64,000 bases of DNA from Cylindrospermum stagnale PCC 7417 (GTDB taxonomy: Bacteria; Cyanobacteriota; Cyanobacteriia; Cyanobacteriales; Nostocaceae), in assembly GCF_000317535.1 (NCBI RefSeq), contig NC_019757.1, positions 4,739,501-4,803,500 on the forward strand. Reading direction: 5' to 3'. The notes below the pieces were generated by a model. That model worked only from the letters and a program-made list of their open reading frames with translations, did no database searches and had not been told where the DNA came from. This document shows, piece after piece, positions 17,988-25,905 of the stretch. The translations under genes were made by a program, and so were the position numbers. The number at the start of each line of letters is the position of its first letter. Within the stretch, counting starts at the first letter, position 1.

Positions 17988-18520
17988 TGCCTGTGATTGA
18001 GAAAAAACGAACTCGCGATCTGCCCCAAATTAATGAACGGATTCGCTTCCCGAAAATTCGGGTTATTGACACTGATGGCGCCCAACTGGGAATTATGCCG
18101 CCGCAGGAAGCACTACAACTAGCAGAAGAAAAAGAACTAGATCTGGTGCTACTCAGTGACAAAGCTGACCCACCGGTTTGCCGGATCATGGACTATGGGA
18201 AATACAAGTTTGAGCAGGAAAAAAAGGCGCGGGAAGCCCGGAAGAAGCAGCACACGGCTGACGTAAAGGAAGTGAAGATGCGCTACAAGATAGAAGAACA
18301 CGACTATAACGTGCGTGTTAAGCAAGCAGAGCGCTTTCTGAAAGATGGCGATAAAGTCAAAGCTACTGTGATGTTCCGGGGTCGAGAAATTCAACACAGT
18401 GATTTAGCAGAAGATTTGCTCAAGCGGATGGCAACTGATTTGGAGCCATTTGGTGAAGTGCAGCAAGCGCCGAAAAAAGAAGGACGCAACATGATGATGC
18501 TCCTCTCACCCAAAAAGTAA
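17987..18520 (+). CDS. infC: Translation initiation factor IF-3
   Basis: IF-3 binds the 30S subunit, prevents premature 50S joining and checks the start codon. The 177-residue protein begins [19 protein letters not shown] and shows the N-domain ([20 protein letters not shown]), the lysine-rich linker helix ([16 protein letters not shown]) and the C-domain ([34 protein letters not shown]). Length and sequence are typical of cyanobacterial IF-3. Unlike many bacteria, rpmI and rplT do not follow. It uses an ordinary ATG rather than the AUU start of E. coli infC. Confidence 0.97.
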   Translation: MPVIEKKRTRDLPQINERIRFPKIRVIDTDGAQLGIMPPQEALQLAEEKELDLVLLSDKADPPVCRIMDYGKYKFEQEKKAREARKKQHTADVKEVKMRYKIEEHDYNVRVKQAERFLKDGDKVKATVMFRGREIQHSDLAEDLLKRMATDLEPFGEVQQAPKKEGRNMMMLLSPKK

Positions 18521-18726
18521 TCCTTTGAGTGTTCTACAGACGTAGAATAACTCAACCTCAAAATAGACCATTGACTCCAAGGTCGTGGAAATTTATCTAA
18601 AACCGATAGTCCTGAGCGCTGAGTGGGAAACATAATACTCAGATACTCAGGACTTTTGCCTTATGAATAACTGTTATGCTTTTTACGTGCCTGTGGCGCT
18701 GTGATTACACCAGAAACTAAAACTGC

Positions 18727-21700
18727 ATGGAATTGAAAAATCACTGGTTAACTGCAAATAAAGGCGCTCTGGCACGATTGCTTCAGTGGGTGAATCTGCG
18801 ACCAGAGGAGGGCGAACGAACTTGGATGATGTTTGCCTTCTACACCACTGTATCTGTAGGATTACGGTGGGCTGAGGACAGTACAGTAGCGCTGTTTTTG
18901 GACGAACATGGGGCTGGCACACTGCCTTGGATTTATATTGCTAGTGCAGCAATTGGTACTGGACTAGTAGTAATATATTCTTGGTTGCAAAAGGTTTTCC
19001 CCTTGCGTTGGGTGATTGTGGCGATCGCACCTTGTATGGTGACGCCCTTATTTTTATTAGTCTTATTGCATTGGAAAATACACGCTAACTACCTAGCAGT
19101 GATTATCGTATTTCTGCTCAGGCTGTGGGTAGATGCGTTTTACGTGGTCAATGACCTCAACACCTCGATCATTGCCAATCAACTATTTAATATTCGGGAG
19201 ATTAAGCGCACTTACCCACTGGTTAGTAGTGGTCTGTTAGTGGCTGACGTGATCAGTGGCTTTAGTCTGCCTTGGCTGTTGCAATTCGCCAAGCTAAATC
19301 AGGTGATCCTGATCGCCTGTATTGTGATTATGTTCGGGGCAGGAATTTTATTTTATTTAAGTTATCACTATCGAGAAGCTTTTCCCGATACCCCGCAACG
19401 GACAATTCCCGAAGAACAAGCCTCTAGACATCGTCGCCTGAAAACTCCTCTCAAGCGCTATGCCTGGCAGTTATTTGCTTTTGTGGCTTTGTTGCAGGTG
19501 ATTGGGTCGTTAATCGACTTTCAGTATCTGCGAGAACTCGAGTCTACGTTGACCAACCAAGAACTCGCTAGCTTCTTGGGTCTATTTGGTGGGATTGTCG
19601 GACTGTGTGAGTTAGTGACACAGTGGTTTGTTTCCAGCCGACTGATCGAACGAATCGGGGTGTTTTTTACGGCTGCACTTTTACCAATCACTGTCGGGTT
19701 GCTACTCCCCTGTGCGATCGCCTTGCTGACTTTATTACCAGCCACCCAATCCCAAGGGTTTTTCTGGGGTTTGATCAGTCTCAAGTTCTGCGATGAACTT
19801 CTCCGCTACACCTTTATTATTAGTAGCGGGCCTGTGCTCTACCAGCCAATCCCAGAGCGAATTCGCAGCCGGATGCAGACATTATCTGGTGGTACTGCCG
19901 AAGCGATCGCCACCGGGTTGACAGGAATACTGATTATTGTCACTTTGTTTTTCAGCGCGCGATTTGTACCCACATCACTACAAAGATGGGTATTGATCGG
20001 CGAAACAACCATTGTCGCTGGCATTTGTTTAAAAGTAGCTTGGGAATTGCGATCGCGCTACGTAGACCTATTAGTCTTGAGTGCAGAACGGGGAGAACTG
20101 AGTGCGGCCAATGTGGGATTGCGTGTCTTCAAACAGGGGGTAGTCAAAGCTTTAGGGGAAAAAGGCAGCGAGGCAGATAAACGCTCTTGTCTGGAACTTT
20201 TAGCCCAAATTGATCTCCCAGGTGCGGCGGAAGTTTTAGCACCCCTGCTAATTAAGTTAACCCCAGATTTGCAGCGCCAAAGTTTAGAAGTAATGCTCTT
20301 AGGAGGGGCAAATCTCGCTTATGTGCCGCAAGTTCGTTATTTGTTAGATCAGCCTTCAATAACTATTGACCCCGAAGTTTTTGCCTTGGCTCTCCGCTAC
20401 GTTTGGCTAGCAGATCCAAATCCCAATTTAAGCGTACTAGAAGAATACCTCCACCCCCGACAAAACTCACTCATCCGCGCCACCGCTGCCGCTTTGTTGT
20501 TACGTCAGGGAACGCCAATGCAAAAGGTAGCAGCTACCAAAACCATGCGCCGGATGCTGACTCATAAACAAGAACGGGAACGGATGAATGGAGTCAAAGC
20601 ACTCAGAGAAGCCGTTTATTTACAGGCGCTGCGAATTCACATTCCGAATTTGTTACAGGATGTGTCCTTACGAGTGCGCTGTGCTGTATTGGAAATGATC
20701 GCCGCCACTCATTTGGAAGAGTACTATTCCGCACTACTAGCAGCACTCTACTACAAGTCAACCCGCACTACAGCCATGCGTGCCCTAGTGCGACTGGAGA
20801 ATGAAGCGCTGAAAATGCTGTTGGAACTAGCTACGGATATTTACAAACCGGAAGTAGTGCGGATGTACGCTTGGCGTACCATTGCCCAAATCGGCACTTC
20901 CGAAGCAATGGAGACTTTATGGCAAAACTTGGAAATATCTAGGGGCACCAATAGGGATTATATCCTCCGTAGCTTACTAAAAATTAACCAACAACCCGGA
21001 ATCACCAGTTTTGTGGATCGGTTTTATGAAAATAGAGTAGAAGCTTTAATTGAGCAAGAATTAAGAGCTTTAGGTGAGATTTACTCCGCCTATATAGACT
21101 TCCAAACAGCAGATTCTCTGAAACCCAGTCAAGCAAATGAGCGGGTAACGATTGTTAGTGAATTAATGCGACGCTCACTCCTAGAGTTGGAAATCGATGT
21201 CAAGGAGCGGTTACTGCTGCTATTAAAGCTGCTTTACCCACCAGAAAAAATGCAGGCGGCGGCTTTTAATCTCCGGTCTCAGTCAGTGGTCAGTTTAGCG
21301 CGGGGGTTAGAGATTTTAGACCATACTGTGTACTTGTCTTGCAAGTCTCTGTTGCTGAATATTTTAGATCGGCGATCGCAACAAGAAAAACTCCAATATC
21401 TTGTAGAAGCTGGAATTGTCAAATATGAAAATATGTTAGTTAGCGATCGCCTCCGCAGATTGATCATGCTAGGTGATTTGCTTTCTGACTGGTGCTTGGC
21501 TTGCTGTTTTCATTTTGCACAAGTTGCGCGCATCCGATTGACAGCTAGCGAAATTGTGGTCACACTGCGTCATCCTACAGGCTTTGTCCGGGAAGCAGCC
21601 ATCTCCTATCTCAGTGTAGTTTCACATCGCGTCTTTCGTGAGCTTCTTCCTCACTTGCAACAAGATCCTCATCCACTTGTAGCGGCTCAAGTTAAGGAAT

Positions 21701-21732
21701 TGATGCAAAAATACCACCTCAACCAACAGTAA
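18727..21732 (+). CDS. MFS/ADP-ATP-carrier-like membrane domain fused to HEAT repeats
   Basis: A 1001-residue protein. The first 430 residues hold about 11-12 hydrophobic segments arranged like an MFS or bacterial/plastid ATP:ADP translocase-type domain. Residues about 450-1000 are soluble, leucine-rich paired helices resembling HEAT/armadillo-type repeats (for example SLRVRCAVLEMIAATHLEEY, VVRMYAWRTIAQIGTSEAME). HEAT repeats usually bind other proteins, so the cytoplasmic tail may scaffold or gate the membrane part. Related MFS-HEAT proteins occur in cyanobacteria. The transported substrate is unknown. It stands as its own unit about 200 bases after infC. Confidence 0.75.
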   Translation: MELKNHWLTANKGALARLLQWVNLRPEEGERTWMMFAFYTTVSVGLRWAEDSTVALFLDEHGAGTLPWIYIASAAIGTGLVVIYSWLQKVFPLRWVIVAIAPCMVTPLFLLVLLHWKIHANYLAVIIVFLLRLWVDAFYVVNDLNTSIIANQLFNIREIKRTYPLVSSGLLVADVISGFSLPWLLQFAKLNQVILIACIVIMFGAGILFYLSYHYREAFPDTPQRTIPEEQASRHRRLKTPLKRYAWQLFAFVALLQVIGSLIDFQYLRELESTLTNQELASFLGLFGGIVGLCELVTQWFVSSRLIERIGVFFTAALLPITVGLLLPCAIALLTLLPATQSQGFFWGLISLKFCDELLRYTFIISSGPVLYQPIPERIRSRMQTLSGGTAEAIATGLTGILIIVTLFFSARFVPTSLQRWVLIGETTIVAGICLKVAWELRSRYVDLLVLSAERGELSAANVGLRVFKQGVVKALGEKGSEADKRSCLELLAQIDLPGAAEVLAPLLIKLTPDLQRQSLEVMLLGGANLAYVPQVRYLLDQPSITIDPEVFALALRYVWLADPNPNLSVLEEYLHPRQNSLIRATAAALLLRQGTPMQKVAATKTMRRMLTHKQERERMNGVKALREAVYLQALRIHIPNLLQDVSLRVRCAVLEMIAATHLEEYYSALLAALYYKSTRTTAMRALVRLENEALKMLLELATDIYKPEVVRMYAWRTIAQIGTSEAMETLWQNLEISRGTNRDYILRSLLKINQQPGITSFVDRFYENRVEALIEQELRALGEIYSAYIDFQTADSLKPSQANERVTIVSELMRRSLLELEIDVKERLLLLLKLLYPPEKMQAAAFNLRSQSVVSLARGLEILDHTVYLSCKSLLLNILDRRSQQEKLQYLVEAGIVKYENMLVSDRLRRLIMLGDLLSDWCLACCFHFAQVARIRLTASEIVVTLRHPTGFVREAAISYLSVVSHRVFRELLPHLQQDPHPLVAAQVKELMQKYHLNQQ

Positions 21733-21819
21733 TTATCTCAAAACCTCAGAGTATTGACGTCAAAGCCAAAGTACACATTAGGGGCTTCGGCGATCGCCCC
21801 GTGTTTTGGCTACTCACTC

Positions 21820-22053
21820 ATGATATTATATGCGTGTATATACAGACAAGCGCGAGGTAAACCATGCACTCTTCACGAACGCTATGGTTCCAGTGGTCAA
21901 AGTTATGCTTCAACTGATCCCTCTTCTAAAGAACGGGTTCGCTATCTAGAAGAATTGATTACTCGCAATGGCTACAATCGTTATGCGTTTGAGGGTGCAG
22001 AAAAACATGCTCTTATTCAGAAACGAGTCAAACAGTTGAGAGGAGACTCGTGA
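21820..22053 (+). CDS. Small hypothetical protein
   Basis: A frame of 77 codons from ATG 21820 (MILYACIYRQARGKPCTLHE). The C-terminal half, ERVRYLEELITRNGYNRYAF followed by EGAEKHALIQKRVKQLRG, looks like a genuine folded or helical segment rather than chance sequence. The frame extends upstream to a TTG at 21754, and a later start is also possible since the first 25 codons are less protein-like. No family recognised. It sits between the HEAT-fusion gene and the CAP lipoprotein gene on the same strand. Confidence 0.45.
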   Translation: MILYACIYRQARGKPCTLHERYGSSGQSYASTDPSSKERVRYLEELITRNGYNRYAFEGAEKHALIQKRVKQLRGDS

Positions 22054-22110
22054 AACCGAGAAACCCTGCCAAGCTAGTATGGTAGTCCGTCAATTTTTTA
22101 TTAGAGGACT

Positions 22111-22668
22111 GTGAGACAGAAGCGCCAAAGCCAATTACCCCGGCTGATTTGGGTAGCATGGATAGCAAGCGCACTTTTCGCCACAGGATGTGAGGAAGCT
22201 ATTCAATATTTGCCGCCCTTACCTAGAGTGGAAGTGCCATCAACTAAACCGCCACTTGCGCCCGAATCAGCTAAAACTGCCCAAATGGAAGCAGCAGTTC
22301 GCCAACGCATCAACCAAGTACGCCAAAAAAACGGATTGTCACCGCTAGAAAATCATGAAAAACTAGCGCTGGTTGCTCGATACTACAGCCGTCAAATGGC
22401 AGAAAAAAACTTCTTTAGCCACACAGGTGCAGATGGTAGTACCCTGCAAGATAGAGTCAGGGCAGGAGGTATCCCTTACTGGATGGTGGGTGAGAACTTA
22501 TTCAAAAGTCGGAATGTGCCGCAACCCGTGCCGGCATCTGTCGAAGGTTGGATGAAAAGTCCCGGACACAGAGCTAATATCCTCCGTCCGGTGTTCACAG
22601 AAACAGGTGTAGGAGTGTGGCGCGTTGGCAATACTTACTACATTACCCAGTTGTTTTTACGGCGTTAG
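22111..22668 (+). CDS. CAP/SCP-domain lipoprotein
   Basis: A 185-residue protein starting with GTG at 22111 (AGAGGAC upstream). Residues 11-27 form a signal sequence ending in the lipobox FATGC, so it is probably lipidated and exported. Residues about 55-185 are a CAP domain: RQRINQVRQKNGLSPLENHE, FFSHTGADGSTLQDRV, GENLF and SPGHRANIL, with the conserved His (SHTG), Glu (GEN) and His (GHR) of the CAP cavity. Bacterial CAP proteins are secreted and of uncertain biochemical role, with sterol or lipid binding and proteolysis proposed for relatives. Confidence 0.9.
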   Translation: MRQKRQSQLPRLIWVAWIASALFATGCEEAIQYLPPLPRVEVPSTKPPLAPESAKTAQMEAAVRQRINQVRQKNGLSPLENHEKLALVARYYSRQMAEKNFFSHTGADGSTLQDRVRAGGIPYWMVGENLFKSRNVPQPVPASVEGWMKSPGHRANILRPVFTETGVGVWRVGNTYYITQLFLRR

Positions 22669-22932
22669 CGAGCAGTTCCCTAATAGGCTAAGAGAGCAGT
22701 TTTAGCTTGAGGGTGGTGTTCCCATCGGCATGCTGTGGTGAAATCTGGCGACTTTGGGGTATAGCAGCAATCCAAGGCAATTAGCTTGATTTCAACAGTA
22801 GCCTAAGAGAGAAATAGGCCAGGTTTTCCCTGAGGATATATTTTCGATGTCGCAATTTGTCTTGGCTATTAATTTTCTTGCTCCCCTTTTTTTTGAGGTG
22901 GAAATGTTTTCATATCGGGATTAAGCACAGCG

Positions 22933-23322
22933 CTATCCAAAGAAGTTTTTTGGCGGGAATTTCCCCTTTTTTGGCGAGTATTCCTGACAATTTATCGCTT
23001 CTTCAGTCAGAACAGTATCCGGTTTGACCGCACACTTGAGATAATGATTATTAGAAAAAAACCGACAGTTTTTACAGGGAACTTGCTGTAAACTATTGAT
23101 TGTAAAAACCATCTTGTTGTCTAAATTTGTGCGTAGCTTTCGCAAAGCAAGCAGCAATATAGCCCAACTGAAGATAAAGCTCAGGGGAGTTAAAGATATC
23201 ACTAAATCTGGGACATTTAACCCATCCGATTTGGCAGGCTCCTGTTTAACTTCACTTTTTGTTACGGGATGAAAATTACTATTTGCTGCTACATTCTGTA
23301 GTAGTATCTGCTCAACAGACAT
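22933..23322 (-). CDS. Cyanobacterial membrane protein with Cys-rich tail
   Basis: A 129-residue protein with one hydrophobic segment (about residues 38-62, VISLTPLSFIFSWAILLLAL). It has a C-terminal four-cysteine motif: CKNC at about 84-87, then LKCAV and AINCQEYSP. The tail pattern C-x2-C-x-F-F-x-N-x-Y-L-K-C-A-V recurs in small cyanobacterial proteins and could bind a metal or form disulfides; its function is not known. The predicted orientation is not clear from charge distribution. Well separated from neighbours, so probably monocistronic. Confidence 0.6.
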   Translation of the reverse strand: MSVEQILLQNVAANSNFHPVTKSEVKQEPAKSDGLNVPDLVISLTPLSFIFSWAILLLALRKLRTNLDNKMVFTINSLQQVPCKNCRFFSNNHYLKCAVKPDTVLTEEAINCQEYSPKKGKFPPKNFFG

Positions 23323-23869
23323 ATTATCTACCCTTCTCTATAGATTTTTATCGTCTGATTTTTGATAACAAGGTAATTTCTGATTTGTCAGTGTGTACCC
23401 AGTGATAATTTGAGATTTTAGATTTAGTAAATAATTTTTATCTAAACTCACAGATTAATCGGATTAGGGTAATTATAAAAACTACTGACTCCTGACTATA
23501 GACTGCCATGCAAGCTCTTTCCTTCTGAGGCTGGCATTTCTACTGAGTATGTTTTTATTAAATGCCTTTAACTTCATACAGATAGGGAAATACGTGAAGA
23601 TGAATATCTCAATTGCTGCTTCAAAGATTAATTTTTTGCAAGGTTTTAATTATAGGTGTAGCAAAATAAAAGTTCACATATCTCTGTCGATAGTTTTGCT
23701 TGTTATTTGATGAATGTGTATCAAAAGGCATAAATTTCTGAACAGACTAATAACTGGATACTTTTGTGTTAAAATCTTTCGAGAGATAGGGCAATTGTTA
23801 CTTACCTGCGAAAGCACTGTTAATTTTTATTCACAAAGTTTCAGAAGTATTACAAAGCAAGCAAAATAT
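23323..23869. other. Intergenic region between divergent membrane-protein genes
   Basis: About 550 AT-rich bases. The plus frame upstream of 23870 is open to 23714 but reads like untranslated sequence. No RNA gene or repeat recognised. Confidence 0.4.
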
Positions 23870-24298
23870 ATGAATTTGGGATTTTTCCGGAGGATTCCCG
23901 TAACGTCTCTAGTATTACTCTGGCTGGCTTATGGTCTCTTGGGGTGGTATATTGCTGCTCACCACATTGTTTGGTTGGTGGGAGCTTTTGTCGCGGCGAT
24001 CGCTCTAGTGGTAGTGCGGAAGAGTTTGTTCTGGTTAGACGGTTTGGTTGCTTTTGGTTCTCAAACCTTAGTTGTGATCTTAGCCTTAAGTGCATCAATT
24101 GCTTTAATAGCAACTTGGTCGTTATTATTCAGACTTTTTCTCATACCCGTAGCAACTACGGTCTTAGCTGATTTAGAAATGCGTTTTGCCGGCTTCAGCA
24201 AACTCGATTCTTTTTGTGTTTTAACAGTAATTGCAGTATTGGGTTTGGGCGTTGGCGAAATGATAGACATTCTACTTTTACCCAGTAGCAGGTACTAA
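23870..24298 (+). CDS. Small polytopic membrane protein
   Basis: A 142-residue protein from ATG 23870 (MNLGFFRRIPVTSLVLLWLA) with four hydrophobic segments at about residues 10-30, 33-53, 62-100 and 115-138. The charged residues RR near the start and KLDSF before the last helix are the only notable polar parts. I recognise no family. The upstream extension to 23714 is open but has no clear ribosome-binding site. It is located between a Cys-rich membrane protein and an SDR gene, neither of which suggests its role. Confidence 0.55.
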   Translation: MNLGFFRRIPVTSLVLLWLAYGLLGWYIAAHHIVWLVGAFVAAIALVVVRKSLFWLDGLVAFGSQTLVVILALSASIALIATWSLLFRLFLIPVATTVLADLEMRFAGFSKLDSFCVLTVIAVLGLGVGEMIDILLLPSSRY

Positions 24299-24497
24299 CG
24301 GGGGTTCGAGGGAGAGGAATTTTCCCCCTAACCTCTTCTTCCCCAATCTGCTGGATATCCTACTGCTGGAAGACGTTTGACTGAGTTGACTTGTCTATCC
24401 TGAAACAGAGTCCTGAAAATATTGAGGGAAAAACTATTTATTACTGGGTAGTGCCGCAGCAAGTACCAGCAAATTCACGTTAAGCAATAGCCGAGAA

Positions 24498-25307
24498 ATG
24501 AAAGGATTAACCGGAAAAAACGCTTTAATTACAGGTGCTAGTTCAGGCATTGGACAAGCGATCGCCATTCGACTAGCCCAAGAAGGCTGCAACATCGCCA
24601 TTAACTACCGCAAACAGGCAGAAGATGCGGAAAATACTGAAGAGTTGGCAATGCAAAAAGCCTGTGCAGATATCGAAAATTGCCGTGTCAAGTCACTGCT
24701 GGTTCAGGGAGATGTTTCCCAGGAAGAAGATATCACGGAAATTGTGAATCATGTTGTTGAGAAATTTGGCAGTGTGGATATTTTAGTTAATAATGCCGGA
24801 ATTCAAACAGAATGCCCATCCCACGAAATCACCGCCGCAGATTTTGACCAAGTGATTGCAGTCAATCTCCGGGGAGCTTTTCTCTGTGCCCGTGAAACTA
24901 TTAAACACCTTTTATCCTCCAAGCGTCCGGGAGTAATTATCAATATTTCCAGCGTCCATGAAATTATTCCCAGACCAATGTATCTCAGCTACTCCATTAG
25001 CAAAGGCGGCATGGAAAACCTGACCAAAACCCTAGCCTTGGAATATGCTAACCAAAATATTCGCGTTAACGCTGTGGCGCCGGGAGCGACGATTACGCCC
25101 ATCAATGAAGCCTGGACAGATGATCCTGAAAAAAAGGCGATCGTTGAAAGTCACATTCCCATGAATCGGGCTGGTACTGCGGCAGAAATGGCAGCAGCAG
25201 TAGCTTTTTTAGCTTCAGACGAAGCCGCCTACATCACCGGACAAACCCTGTTTGTAGATGGTGGGTTGACCCTATATGCAGACTTTCGAGAAGCTTGGTC
25301 AGCGTAG
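24498..25307 (+). CDS. SDR oxidoreductase, glucose 1-dehydrogenase-like
   Basis: A 269-residue classical short-chain dehydrogenase. NAD(P) is bound by TGASSGIGQAI (residues 13-23); NNAG is near 98-101; the catalytic Ser is in INISSVHEI, with Tyr and Lys in YSISKGG. Later blocks ALEYANQNIRVNAVAPGAT and DGGLTLYADF are typical. The sequence NYRK after the second strand suggests NADP preference. It resembles Bacillus glucose 1-dehydrogenases, although SDR substrates are hard to assign. No operon partner is evident. Confidence 0.88.
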   Translation: MKGLTGKNALITGASSGIGQAIAIRLAQEGCNIAINYRKQAEDAENTEELAMQKACADIENCRVKSLLVQGDVSQEEDITEIVNHVVEKFGSVDILVNNAGIQTECPSHEITAADFDQVIAVNLRGAFLCARETIKHLLSSKRPGVIINISSVHEIIPRPMYLSYSISKGGMENLTKTLALEYANQNIRVNAVAPGATITPINEAWTDDPEKKAIVESHIPMNRAGTAAEMAAAVAFLASDEAAYITGQTLFVDGGLTLYADFREAWSA

Positions 25308-25391
25308 AGCCATCAATTGACTCACATTACACCTAACTCATTCATCCATACTAAAATGATGGTGAGGGATATTAAACCTTGTGCTTAAGCC

Positions 25392-25612
25392 ATGCCTAAA
25401 AAAATCAGAGAGTTAAAAAGTTTATTAAAAAAAGCAGGTTTTGTTTATCGTTCAGCAAAAGGAAGTCATACCCGTTGGTATCATCCTTTATTACCAAGTG
25501 ATCCTATTACAATTTCTGGTAAAGAGATGACGCTAAACCTTATATAGAAAAAGAAGTTATTGAGAAATTAGATAAATTAAAATTAATTCAAGAACAGGAG
25601 TCAGACGAATGA
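25392..25612 (+). pseudogene. hicA: hicA toxin gene, frameshifted
   Basis: Starting at ATG 25392 the protein reads MPKKIRELKSLLKKAGFVYR, then SAKGSHTRWYHP and DPITISGKE, the HicA dsRNA-binding-fold pattern with the catalytic His in GSHTRWYHP. After GGTAAAGA the frame shifts and stops at 25545-25547. The +1 frame restores the family ending DDAKPYIEKEVIEKL, then QEQESDE and TGA at 25610-25612 overlapping the hicB ATG. The usual SGKDGDDAK is shortened, consistent with a loss of 4 (or 1) bases. The toxin's last third is therefore lost unless the shift is a sequencing error. Confidence 0.8.
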
Positions 25613-25836
25613 ATTTACCTTACACAATTATTATTCAATGGAGTGGTGAAGACCAATGTTATTTAGTTCATTTACCAGAATTTCCCACCCAAAAATATCA
25701 TACTCATGGTGAAACTTATGAAGAGGCTTTACATAATGCTCAGGAAGTTTTAGAAATGCTAGTTGAAGAATATCAGCAAGACAGCAAAGCTTTACCATTA
25801 ACTAAATCTTTAGAACAGTTAATCAATGTTGCTTGA
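25609..25836 (+). CDS. hicB: HicB-family antitoxin
   Basis: A 75-residue protein with the HicB partial RNase-H-like fold: YTIIIQWSGEDQCYLVHLPE, FPTQKYHTHGETYEEALHNA, QEVLEMLVEEYQ. HicB proteins neutralise HicA mRNA interferase. This one lacks a C-terminal DNA-binding domain, as in many short HicB proteins. Its ATG overlaps the hicA stop (ATGA), the standard operon layout. Since hicA is frameshifted, the antitoxin may now be an orphan. Confidence 0.85.
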   Translation: MNLPYTIIIQWSGEDQCYLVHLPEFPTQKYHTHGETYEEALHNAQEVLEMLVEEYQQDSKALPLTKSLEQLINVA

Positions 25837-25905
25837 AAATCTCGCGTCAATTGCTTTTTTAGGTAGGTTTGGGTGGGCGATTCCCCGCCTCAAAGATATT
25901 TTTAA

